From Desulfobulbaceae bacterium (lineage in GTDB: Bacteria > Desulfobacterota > Desulfobulbia > Desulfobulbales > Desulfobulbaceae), in contig JALSNT010000530.1 of the NCBI GenBank assembly GCA_026986885.1, forward strand, positions 1 to 8,261: a stretch of DNA of 8,261 nucleotides. Direction: 5' to 3'. Both the position numbers and the translations under genes were made by a program. The notes below the pieces were generated by a model. The model made no database searches. It was not told where the DNA came from and saw only the letters and a program-made list of their open reading frames with translations. Shown piece after piece: positions 1-5,766 of the stretch (the stretch's first letter is position 1; each line of letters opens with the position of its first letter).

Positions 1-154
1 CGTTAACTCATTGATATGTCAAGGAAAATTTGAATATTTTGCATTATTTTTCAAAATGTTTACGAAACCTATTTTAATACATCACGCTATTGCGTCGTTT
101 GAGCCCTGTCCGGGAATTGCTGAAAAGATGATTTCCTTTACAGGACATAAAAAT

Positions 155-1360
155 TTATACATTGCCAGCCATTTGAAAAATAGGCAGGTACATGGCAACC
201 ACAAGCCCACCAATCATGCCGCCAAGAAAAACCATCATGAGAGGTTCTATCATGGCAGTCAGGTTTTCTACTGCCTGATCGACTTCTTCATCGTAAAAAT
301 CAGCTATTTTTTCCAACATGGTGTCTAGGGCACCGACGGATTCACCGACATTGATCATCTGGACAACCATATTGGGAAAAACCCCTGTTTCTTCAAGAGG
401 TTCCGCAATAGGGCGACCTTCGGCAATGGCATCCGCCACCCGGAAAACGGATCGCTCAATCACCTTGTTGCCTGATGTCCTGGCAACAACCTGCAGGGCA
501 TCAAGAATGGGCACACCGCTCTGCAGCATGGTACTGAGGGTTCTGGTAAATTTTGCTACTGACACTTTGCGGATAAGGGGCCCTGCAACAGGTGCATGAA
601 GGAAAAATGCGTCGAATTTAAGGCGTCCCTTTTTCGTAGCATAAATTTTTTTGTATATATAGAAGAGTAAAACACCAACCAATATAATATAAATAAAATT
701 ATTCTTTACAAAATTACTCATGTCCACAACCATCAAAGTAGGCACCGGAAGAGTTGAATCCATGCTTGCAAACATATCAACAAAAACCGGGATAACAAAG
801 ACAAGAATTACAACTAAAATAAGTATGGAAATAGAAAGACAAATGATGGGATAGGTCATGGCTCCCTTGATTTTTTTCTTAAGAGCCATTGATTTTTCTT
901 TAAAAACAGCCAACCTGGAAAGAATGGTGTCCAGAATACCACCAAGCTCACCGGCTTCAATCATATTTGAATAAAGATTGTCAAATATTTTTGGATGGTT
1001 ACGCATGGCATCGGCCAAGGTGGTTCCCGTCTCAACATCGGTTTGGATTTCCTGTAATACTTTTCGGAATGTAGAATTGCTCTGTTGTTTGGCAAGAATC
1101 TGTAAACATTGGACAAGGGGGAGTCCGGCATCAATCATAGTGGAGAGCTGTCGGGTAAAGATGACGACATCTTTACCGGTCACCTTGGGTTGAAACAGGG
1201 CAATATTTTCAAAAATATCTTTTGGCTTTTCCTTGATCTTTAAATTTTCTATCCGCAGACGACGGAGCTGGGACCTTGCTGCAGCCTCATCTACGGCTTC
1301 AATTTCCCCTTTACGCTTTTCTCCGTAACTATTAGTTCCTTTCCATATATATACAGCCAT
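155..1360 (-). CDS. pilC: PilC, type IV pilus inner-membrane platform protein (T2SF family)
   Basis: This is the polytopic inner-membrane platform protein of the type IV pilus, which couples the PilB/PilT motor ATPases to pilin assembly and retraction. It has 401 residues, normal for the family. The N-terminus (YxWKGxNxxGEKRKGEIEA, residues 4-22) is the usual PilC/GspF cytoplasmic start. Two T2SF repeats follow, each opening with a FTRxLSTMxxxGxP core (residues 68-81 and 271-284) and containing a GE-x-G-x-LD motif (GELGGILD at 138, GESVGALD at 339). Membrane segments lie near residues 171-194, 222-238 and 370-392. The ATG is preceded by GGGAG about 7 nt upstream, supporting this start. No pilB, pilT or other pilus gene lies beside it here. 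It is divergent from the cysteine-rich gene, and the 154 nt downstream contain no gene and no convincing terminator. PilC is preferred over GspF because no other secretion genes are present, but context cannot settle this. Confidence 0.93.
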   Translation of the reverse strand: MAVYIWKGTNSYGEKRKGEIEAVDEAAARSQLRRLRIENLKIKEKPKDIFENIALFQPKVTGKDVVIFTRQLSTMIDAGLPLVQCLQILAKQQSNSTFRKVLQEIQTDVETGTTLADAMRNHPKIFDNLYSNMIEAGELGGILDTILSRLAVFKEKSMALKKKIKGAMTYPIICLSISILILVVILVFVIPVFVDMFASMDSTLPVPTLMVVDMSNFVKNNFIYIILVGVLLFYIYKKIYATKKGRLKFDAFFLHAPVAGPLIRKVSVAKFTRTLSTMLQSGVPILDALQVVARTSGNKVIERSVFRVADAIAEGRPIAEPLEETGVFPNMVVQMINVGESVGALDTMLEKIADFYDEEVDQAVENLTAMIEPLMMVFLGGMIGGLVVAMYLPIFQMAGNV

Positions 1361-1411
1361 AAATGCTCCCTACGCCGAATGGATTCTGCGATATTAAAAA
1401 AAGATAAGTGG

Positions 1412-1442
1412 TTGACAGATAGTCGTTTTACATTTATATATT
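1412..1442 (+). promoter_or_regulatory. sigma70-type promoter for the cysteine-rich small protein
   Basis: A perfect -35 hexamer TTGACA (1412-1417) is followed after 17 nt by TATATA (1435-1440), or after 19 nt by the better -10 match TATATT (1437-1442). Transcription would start near 1449 and give a leader of about 90 nt before the ATG at 1542. The region is strongly AT-rich. The divergent pilC promoter should lie in the same intergenic region, but I could not recognise one. Confidence 0.6.
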
Positions 1443-1487
1443 TTGATTTTTTCAGTATAGTCGGTTTAACTTATTTTTATTGTATGG

Positions 1488-1525
1488 AAAAATATTCCCT
1501 GATTCAAGGGAAAATTGATATTTTT
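1488..1525 (+). promoter_or_regulatory. leader hairpin immediately upstream of the ribosome binding site
   Basis: AAAAATA (1488-1494) and TTCCCT (1495-1500) pair across the loop GATTCA with AGGGAA (1507-1512) and TATTTTT (1519-1525). The result is a 13-bp stem with a 6-nt bulge on the 3' side (1513-1518). It ends two bases before the strong Shine-Dalgarno AGGAGG (1528-1533). It could influence translation initiation or mRNA stability. A transcriptional terminator role is less likely, because the T run is part of the stem. Confidence 0.45.
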
Positions 1526-1541
1526 ACAGGAGGTTTGTTCT

Positions 1542-1793
1542 ATGAAGGCGGGAATGGATAAAAAACATGATGCCGTGGCCTTTCAGCCGGTAGTTGAGCA
1601 GTGTGAAGGCTGTGAGCGCATAGTCAGTGAAGACGGGGGGGCAGCACATTGTGCAACTTATGTTAATCCTTCTGCAAAGTGGCATTTAGGTATGTGCAAC
1701 TTTGCCACCCACGCCAAGCCGGAGATCAAGGTTGTCAAGGTACGTATCAACCCATTAAAGGCTGCTAAACGCGCATCATCAAGACGAGGTTAA
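1542..1793 (+). CDS. PxxKW-family cysteine-rich small protein
   Basis: The product is 83 residues with four cysteines in the pattern CX2C-X12-C-X14-C (C21, C24, C37, C52), a PSAKW motif at 43-47 followed by HLGMC, and a very basic tail (KAAKRASSRRG). The PxxKW signature matches a small protein family annotated in sulfate-reducing Deltaproteobacteria; its function is unknown to me. The cysteines suggest a bound metal or Fe-S cluster, loosely recalling HiPIP-like small proteins, but that is inference. There is no signal peptide or membrane segment, so it is probably cytoplasmic. The start at 1542 is chosen because AGGAGG lies 8 nt upstream; an in-frame ATG at 1515 has no such site and would place the Shine-Dalgarno inside the gene. 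The gene stands alone, with its own promoter and a stem-loop after the stop. Confidence 0.85.
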   Translation: MKAGMDKKHDAVAFQPVVEQCEGCERIVSEDGGAAHCATYVNPSAKWHLGMCNFATHAKPEIKVVKVRINPLKAAKRASSRRG

Positions 1794-1807
1794 TCTTATT
1801 TTAAGGG

Positions 1808-1842
1808 ATATGCCGATTCTTTGATTCGGCATATTCTATTTC
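1808..1842 (+). terminator. probable rho-independent terminator after the cysteine-rich gene
   Basis: A perfect 9-bp stem, ATATGCCGA (1808-1816) with TCGGCATAT (1826-1834), encloses a 9-nt loop. The T-rich run TTCTATTT follows on the plus strand. It starts 14 nt after the stop of the small gene and abuts the stop of the convergent yggS-family gene (1836). The minus-strand side lacks a U tract, so it should work best for the plus-strand gene, though the stem itself may protect both 3' ends. Confidence 0.6.
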
Positions 1843-2522
1843 CTTGGACCAAATAAAGCAGTGCCTACGCGAACTAAAGTCGCGCCCTCCTCGATGGCGA
1901 TTGTATAATCCGCCGACATTCCCATGGATAATTTTACGGTTTCCGCGCCCGTAAATAATCCTTTATCTGAGAGTTGTTCTGCAAGCTGCCGTAATTTTAT
2001 GAAATATGGTCGACTATCTTCCGGATTTCCAGACCAGGGAGGCAAGGCCATCAGGCCGCTGACCCTTAGCTGAGTTTCCTGTCGTATGGTGGATAACAGT
2101 GCTTCCGTTTTCTCGGGAAGTACCCCATGTTTTTGTTTTTCTTTACCAATATTCACCTGCAGTAGAATCTCCGGATTCCTGGCAAGTATTCCGGCGTACC
2201 TGTCAATAAGGCGGGCTGTTTTTATTGTATCGACTGTTTCAATAACATCAAAGATTTCGACAGCGGTACGGACTTTGTTGCCTTGCAGGTGCCCGATAAA
2301 GTGCCAGCGAATTTCCTTCTGACAGGCAGCTATTTTTTCCCGGGCCTCCTGGAGATAGTTTTCTCCGAAAACCTGTTGTCCACAGGATATAACCCGCCGG
2401 ATTGCATCAATTTCCTGACGTTTGGATACGGCAACAAGACAGACCGAATCAGGTGTACGTCCGCTGCGCTGCGCAGCATCCGCAATTTCGGCATAAATTT
2501 GTTCAAGAGTATCACAAAGCAT
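1836..2522 (-). CDS. yggS: YggS/PLPBP family pyridoxal-5'-phosphate-binding protein
   Basis: A 228-residue protein of the YggS/PROSC (PLPBP) family, a cytoplasmic fold-type III PLP carrier involved in vitamin B6 and amino-acid homeostasis, with no firmly known catalytic reaction. Visible landmarks are the PLP lysine in AVSKRQ (K34), FGENYLQEA at 52-60, WHFIGHLQGNK at 73-83, the QVNIGKEKQKHG segment at 122-133, LSMGMSADY at 198-206 (phosphate-binding region) and the C-terminal EGATLVRVGTALFG. The length is normal and the gene looks intact. It lies 12 nt downstream of tatD on the same strand and has no clear Shine-Dalgarno in that gap, so translation may be coupled to tatD. The stop abuts the stem-loop shared with the convergent small gene. 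Confidence 0.93.
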   Translation of the reverse strand: MLCDTLEQIYAEIADAAQRSGRTPDSVCLVAVSKRQEIDAIRRVISCGQQVFGENYLQEAREKIAACQKEIRWHFIGHLQGNKVRTAVEIFDVIETVDTIKTARLIDRYAGILARNPEILLQVNIGKEKQKHGVLPEKTEALLSTIRQETQLRVSGLMALPPWSGNPEDSRPYFIKLRQLAEQLSDKGLFTGAETVKLSMGMSADYTIAIEEGATLVRVGTALFGPRK

Positions 2523-2534
2523 TGGCAGAGGCTG

Positions 2535-3323
2535 TTATAAATTAAGGTGAAAAAGTGATCGGGCGTTTCTCGTCGTGGCGGCAGCTATTTTTTTGATATC
2601 CAGCCCGGTTAACTCGGCTATTTTTTCAGCGGTATGAATAACATATCCTGGTTCATTGCGTTTCCCTCGATAAGGAACAGGCGCCAGAAAAGGTCCATCG
2701 GTTTCGATCAGCATGGACTCAAGGGGAAGGGCGGTTACGACCTCTTGCAGGGATGCGGCATTCTTAAAGGTGACAATTCCTGGAATAGAGATAAAAAAAC
2801 CAAGGGCAATAATTTTTTCAGCAAAAGTCTTATCCCCGGAAAAACAGTGCATGACGCCTCCCGCCGGATATGGTGCGTATTTGTTAAGGAGCAGTAGTGT
2901 GTCTTCATGCGCCTCGCGATCGTGAATGATAACGGGCAAAGAGAGTTTTTTTGCCAATTTGAGCTGTCTGGAGAAAATATATTGCTGCACATCTTCAGGA
3001 GCGTATTGTCTGGCATAGTCCAGCCCTATTTCACCAAGACCGACGACCTTCTTATGTGTTGTTAAGCCGGCCAGGGAACGAAAATCATCTTCCGTTACCT
3101 TTTCCGCAGCATGGGGATGGATGCCGACAGCGGCAAAAACCTGGGGATATCGGTTCGCAATCTGTAATGCCTTTTTGGAACTCTGGATATCTATGCCGAT
3201 GGTAATCACTGAGCGGACACCTGTTGCGGCTGCCCGGGCCATGACCGCATCAAGATCCTGGGCGTAGGCGTCCATGTCAAGATGACAGTGGGTATCAATC
3301 AATGCAATCGTGTTATCCGCCAA
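2535..3323 (-). CDS. tatD: TatD family metal-dependent hydrolase (DNase)
   Basis: A 262-residue TIM-barrel amidohydrolase-like protein of the TatD/YcfH/YjjV group, cytoplasmic metal-dependent nucleases linked to DNA repair or degradation. Metal ligands are visible: H12 and H14 in IDTHCHLD, E98 in GLGEIGLDY, H134 in PVIIHDRE, H159 in GVMHCFSG, and D209 in IETDGPFLAP. Family C-terminal features (RNEPGYVIHTAEKIAELTG) are present and the length is normal. The start codon is TTG. An in-frame stop sits two codons upstream, and a GGGG-rich purine stretch lies at about the right distance, so this is the only start that leaves a normal N-terminus before the metal site. It is the first gene of a two-gene unit with the yggS-family gene. 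Which TatD paralogue it is cannot be decided from one copy. Confidence 0.93.
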   Translation of the reverse strand: MADNTIALIDTHCHLDMDAYAQDLDAVMARAAATGVRSVITIGIDIQSSKKALQIANRYPQVFAAVGIHPHAAEKVTEDDFRSLAGLTTHKKVVGLGEIGLDYARQYAPEDVQQYIFSRQLKLAKKLSLPVIIHDREAHEDTLLLLNKYAPYPAGGVMHCFSGDKTFAEKIIALGFFISIPGIVTFKNAASLQEVVTALPLESMLIETDGPFLAPVPYRGKRNEPGYVIHTAEKIAELTGLDIKKIAAATTRNARSLFHLNL

Positions 3324-3366
3324 CAGTTAATCCCCGGTTGAAAAACAGGATATGTTAAGGTCAAAG

Positions 3367-3395
3367 ATTATTTGATTGCCATCATTGTTCAGCAA
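3367..3395 (-). promoter_or_regulatory. weak candidate promoter for tatD-yggS
   Basis: Read on the minus strand, TTGCTG (3395-3390) and AATAAT (3372-3367) are 17 nt apart. The -10 matches consensus at 5 of 6 positions, but the -35 keeps only TTG. It lies about 45 nt upstream of the TTG start of tatD. The position is right, but hexamers this poor arise often by chance. Confidence 0.25.
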
Positions 3396-3457
3396 AAAGG
3401 GATAACATCGCTAAAGCCGAAACAACAGATTGCCTGTTGCTTTATTTAAGCCTGAAT

Positions 3458-3491
3458 CCATGTCGCTTCATTTCACCGGAAAAAGCGATGG
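3458..3491. other. bulged 13-bp hairpin of unknown role
   Basis: CCA (3458-3460) pairs with TGG (3489-3491), TCGCTT (3463-3468) with AAGCGA (3483-3488), and TTTC (3471-3474) with GAAA (3479-3482) around the loop ACCG. Two 2-nt bulges lie on the 5' side only. No T run follows, so it is not a typical terminator on the plus strand. It would be in the upstream part of any minus-strand tatD leader, or in a separate RNA. Confidence 0.35.
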
Positions 3492-3650
3492 TATCCCCAA
3501 TTGCAGCCCGGCCGAGTTTTAATGGTAATCAGAAAGGATTATGTACCAGATCGACCAGGATGAGGCAAGGGGTGTTGCCGGAACATCCATATATTTTTAC
3601 GAGATATTTTTGAAAATCATACCCTAACAGTCTGTTCCTATGAATGATTG

Positions 3651-3687
3651 TTGACATGGACTCACTATTCTTTTACTACTATATAAT
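3651..3687 (+). promoter_or_regulatory. promoter-like hexamers upstream of the lipoprotein-coaBC unit
   Basis: A perfect TTGACA (3651-3656) and a perfect TATAAT (3682-3687) occur on the plus strand but are 25 nt apart, too far for one ordinary sigma70 promoter. TTGACA may instead work with the poorer TACTAC (3674-3679, 17-nt spacer), or TATAAT may be used without a good -35. Either way transcription would start near 3686-3695 and produce a leader of about 275 nt before the ATG at 3968. Confidence 0.4.
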
Positions 3688-3792
3688 ACTTGAGTTGAGC
3701 AATTTCCATTTCGCTGCTTTACTGCCGGCCCGAGATGCGAGTTATGAGTCATTTCATTATAGTTCAGCCTGTATCAAATGGCTCAGGGCAAA

Positions 3793-3898
3793 CAGGTAAG
3801 CCTGGACTTCGGATGGATGAAATGCTTGATGCAGGTGGAAATCACACCACCTGTTTCCGGTTTCCCGTGGGGGCGGATACCGTACCGGGAACGGGAAA
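3793..3898 (+). promoter_or_regulatory. structured 5' leader with three hairpins, one with two alternative pairings
   Basis: Three successive stem-loops are visible: CAGG/CCTG with a TAAG tetraloop (3793-3804); a perfect 7-bp stem CAGGTGG/CCACCTG around an 8-nt loop (3832-3853); and an 8-bp stem TTTCCCGT (3861-3868) with ACGGGAAA (3891-3898), which encloses a small CGG/CCG stem at 3874-3882. CGGGAA is repeated in tandem at 3886-3897, so TTCCCG (3862-3867) can pair with either copy, allowing two alternative folds. I compared it with c-di-GMP, glycine, cobalamin and FMN riboswitch cores and found no match. It may be an undescribed regulatory leader, or simply transcribed spacer. Confidence 0.35.
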
Positions 3899-3967
3899 GA
3901 AGCCTTTTATGGCCTGATGGTACTTAAGGGCCTGTTTTCAATATGATCAATTCAGAGGAGATGTTAA

Positions 3968-4459
3968 ATGAAAAAAATTCATGGTTTTCGACTAACTTTT
4001 AGTTTTATGATTCTCGCTGTGCTGTTGCTGGCCTGCGGTTGTACCAATACTATTGGGAAAACACAAATAGCACCAAGTGACTCGGCCCTGCCGCCTGTTT
4101 CCGGATTTGCCGATGATATTCAAGATATTGTTTTGCCGACGGATATGGAATGGAAACGGGACAAGTCCATGACCATTAAGACGGAATCTTTTCGAGGCGG
4201 TATATGGTATTACACCGGCAGGGTTGAGGTCGTTTCCCTGAAAGATTTTATGACCGGTGCCATGAAAGATAATAAATGGAAACTCGTTGGTGAGGCCACA
4301 TCCAAAGATGTCATGCTTGCCTTTGTTAAGCCCAACAAGACCTGTATGATGGTTATTGCCGATGAAAATTTCGGCAAAACTTCCCTGACGCTGTATGTCA
4401 CCATTGACAAGACGGCTGCCACTGCCCTTAATCCCTTTGGTGAGGCTGTCGGCCAGTGA
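3968..4459 (+). CDS. small outer-envelope lipoprotein of unknown function
   Basis: The product is 163 residues. Its N-terminus (MKKIHGFRL, then a hydrophobic stretch to about residue 21) is a lipoprotein signal peptide ending in LLLACGCTN. Either C23 or C25 could be the lipidated cysteine, and neither fits the lipobox perfectly. The mature part has a low-complexity linker, then a compact domain at about 50-150 with the stretches LPTDMEWKRDKS, SFRGGIWYYTGRVEVVSLKDF, MKDNKWKLVGE and KTCMMVIADE. I do not recognise a named domain with confidence. The fold looks like a small alpha/beta domain that would sit in the periplasm. The start is supported by GAGGAG 7 nt upstream. It ends 20 nt before coaBC and very likely shares its transcript, although a lipoprotein has no obvious role in CoA synthesis. 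Confidence 0.8.
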   Translation: MKKIHGFRLTFSFMILAVLLLACGCTNTIGKTQIAPSDSALPPVSGFADDIQDIVLPTDMEWKRDKSMTIKTESFRGGIWYYTGRVEVVSLKDFMTGAMKDNKWKLVGEATSKDVMLAFVKPNKTCMMVIADENFGKTSLTLYVTIDKTAATALNPFGEAVGQ

Positions 4460-4479
4460 CGGTTCTCGGCTGAGACATT

Positions 4480-5715
4480 ATGTCCGGGAATGTCGAGCAG
4501 TCCTCTTGTTCACAAAAGATGCTTGCCGGCCGTCATGTTCTTTTGGGGGTAACCGGTTCTATTGCCGCCTTTAAGGCTGCCGGCTGGGTGCGTAATTTGA
4601 CTGCCGACTCTGCCCGGGTAACGGTTGTCATGACCAGGGCTGCCGAACGGTTTGTGACCGGAATGACGTTTGCCGCCCTGTCCGGGAATCGGGTGTATCG
4701 GGATATGTTTTCCGAACACCCCGATGAAATGATGGCACATATTACCCTGTCAAGGGATGCCGACGTTCTGTTGATTGCCCCTGCAACTGCCCATACTATC
4801 GCCCGCCTGGCCCATGGCATGGCCGATGACCTGCTCTCCACGGTTGTTCTTGCCGCAAAAATTCCTGTTGTCGTCTGCCCGGCCATGAACAGTGCCATGT
4901 TCGCGCATCCAGCCACCCGGAAGAATATTAAACGATTAGAAGATATCGGCTATCATGTTGTTCCCCCTGCCTGTGGAGAGTTGGCCTGCGGGGAAGAGGG
5001 TGCCGGTCGACTCCCGGAGTGGGAACTCGTGCGGGAAAGACTTGTTTCCCTTTTCCGCCCCCAGGATCTTGCGGAGAAGAGAGTTGTCGTTACTGCCGGT
5101 CCTACCCGGGAGCCCTTGGATCCCGCACGGTTTTTATCCAACCGTTCAAGCGGTAAAATGGGGTATGCCCTGGCTCGGACAGCGGCCCGCAGGGGAGCGG
5201 ATGTAACCCTTATCAGCGGTCCGACAGCCCTTACCGAACCACCATTATTGACAACGATTCAGGTAACGACCGCCCTGCAGATGCGGGACCAGGTTGCAGC
5301 ATTAGCCGATCGGGCCGATATTATTGTTAAGGCCGCTGCCGTTTCCGATTTTAAGCCAAAAAAATATCAACATCATAAGATCAAGAAAGCACGGGGTACT
5401 TACCATCTTGATCTTGAAGAGACTCCTGATATTTTAGCAGAACTGGGAGAAAGACGTCACCGGGGATGTATCCTGGTCGGGTTTGCGGCGGAGAGTGAAA
5501 ACCATGAAAGCGAAGGTCGGCGAAAATTAACACGAAAAAAAGTAGACCTTATCGTCGTCAATGACATCCTTGGATCTGAAACCGGCTTTGATGTCGATAC
5601 CAACCAGGTAACCCTGGTAGACAAAAACGGGAGCAGACAACTTCCGCTTCTGTCCAAAGAAGAAACCGCCGATCGCATCTGGGATCATATCCTCAGCCTG
5701 TCTGCTGGACGGTAA
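4480..5715 (+). CDS. coaBC: bifunctional phosphopantothenoylcysteine decarboxylase / phosphopantothenate-cysteine ligase
   Basis: CoaBC (Dfp) carries out two cytoplasmic steps of coenzyme A synthesis: CTP-dependent ligation of cysteine to 4'-phosphopantothenate, and FMN-dependent decarboxylation to 4'-phosphopantetheine. The N-terminal CoaC flavoprotein domain (about 16-190) shows GVTGSIAAFK at 23-32, the catalytic histidine in MAHITLS (H87), PATAHTIARLAHGMADDLLS, the PAMN motif (N137) and the substrate-flap cysteine in LACGEEGAGR (C170). The CoaB domain (about 200-411) shows VTAGPTREPLDPARFLSNRSSGKMG at 204-228, AAAVSDFKP, the lysine-rich KIKK (300-303) and VGFAAESE. The length of 411 is normal. 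The ATG at 4480 has only a weak ribosome binding site. An in-frame ATG at 4519 (MLAGRHVLLG) matches the E. coli N-terminus more closely and is a credible alternative start. Confidence 0.96.
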   Translation: MSGNVEQSSCSQKMLAGRHVLLGVTGSIAAFKAAGWVRNLTADSARVTVVMTRAAERFVTGMTFAALSGNRVYRDMFSEHPDEMMAHITLSRDADVLLIAPATAHTIARLAHGMADDLLSTVVLAAKIPVVVCPAMNSAMFAHPATRKNIKRLEDIGYHVVPPACGELACGEEGAGRLPEWELVRERLVSLFRPQDLAEKRVVVTAGPTREPLDPARFLSNRSSGKMGYALARTAARRGADVTLISGPTALTEPPLLTTIQVTTALQMRDQVAALADRADIIVKAAAVSDFKPKKYQHHKIKKARGTYHLDLEETPDILAELGERRHRGCILVGFAAESENHESEGRRKLTRKKVDLIVVNDILGSETGFDVDTNQVTLVDKNGSRQLPLLSKEETADRIWDHILSLSAGR

Positions 5716-5720
5716 GGCCC

Positions 5721-5766
5721 GCAATGGCATCGAAAAAGATTAAAAATCACCGGCTCCAGCCATTGC
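5721..5766. repeat. 8-bp inverted repeat across the coaBC / alcohol dehydrogenase 3' ends
   Basis: GCAATGGC (5721-5728) and GCCATTGC (5759-5766) are perfect inverted arms around a 30-nt AT-rich loop. The left arm lies in the 24-nt gap between the convergent stop codons; the right arm is in the last codons of the dehydrogenase. No T run follows either arm, so it is not a standard intrinsic terminator, but it is the only structure at this convergent junction. Confidence 0.35.

Larger units (their letters stand above)
3324..3967. other. 644-nt gene-free region between tatD and the lipoprotein gene
   Basis: I find no convincing protein gene here. The longest open frame (3735-3917, 60 codons) lacks a ribosome binding site and recognisable protein features. 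The region does contain RNA-like structure: a 6-bp hairpin (CAACAG 3423-3428 with CTGTTG 3434-3439), a larger bulged hairpin at 3458-3491, promoter-like hexamers at 3651-3687, and three further hairpins between 3793 and 3898. It is probably the tatD promoter region plus a long 5' leader of the lipoprotein-coaBC unit. A small RNA gene cannot be excluded. Confidence 0.6.

Noticed and set aside
84..95. ACGC-TATT-GCGT hairpin downstream of pilC as a terminator
   Set aside because: The stem is only 4 bp and is not followed by a U tract in the pilC direction.
3541..3627. 28-codon open frame starting ATGTACCAGATC, preceded by AAGGA
   Set aside because: The AAGGA is only 2 nt from the ATG, too close to function well, and the peptide resembles nothing I recognise.
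3780..3830. GGGCAAAC stretch reminiscent of c-di-GMP (GEMM) or glycine riboswitches
   Set aside because: The essential GCAAAGCC partner segment of GEMM is missing, and the glycine core does not fit either.
3735..3917. 60-codon open frame in the leader before the lipoprotein gene
   Set aside because: It has no credible Shine-Dalgarno, no recognisable protein feature, and it overlaps three hairpins; better explained as untranslated leader.
4533..4916. 127-codon open frame on the minus strand inside coaBC
   Set aside because: It is fully antisense to clearly conserved CoaBC motifs and has no independent support.
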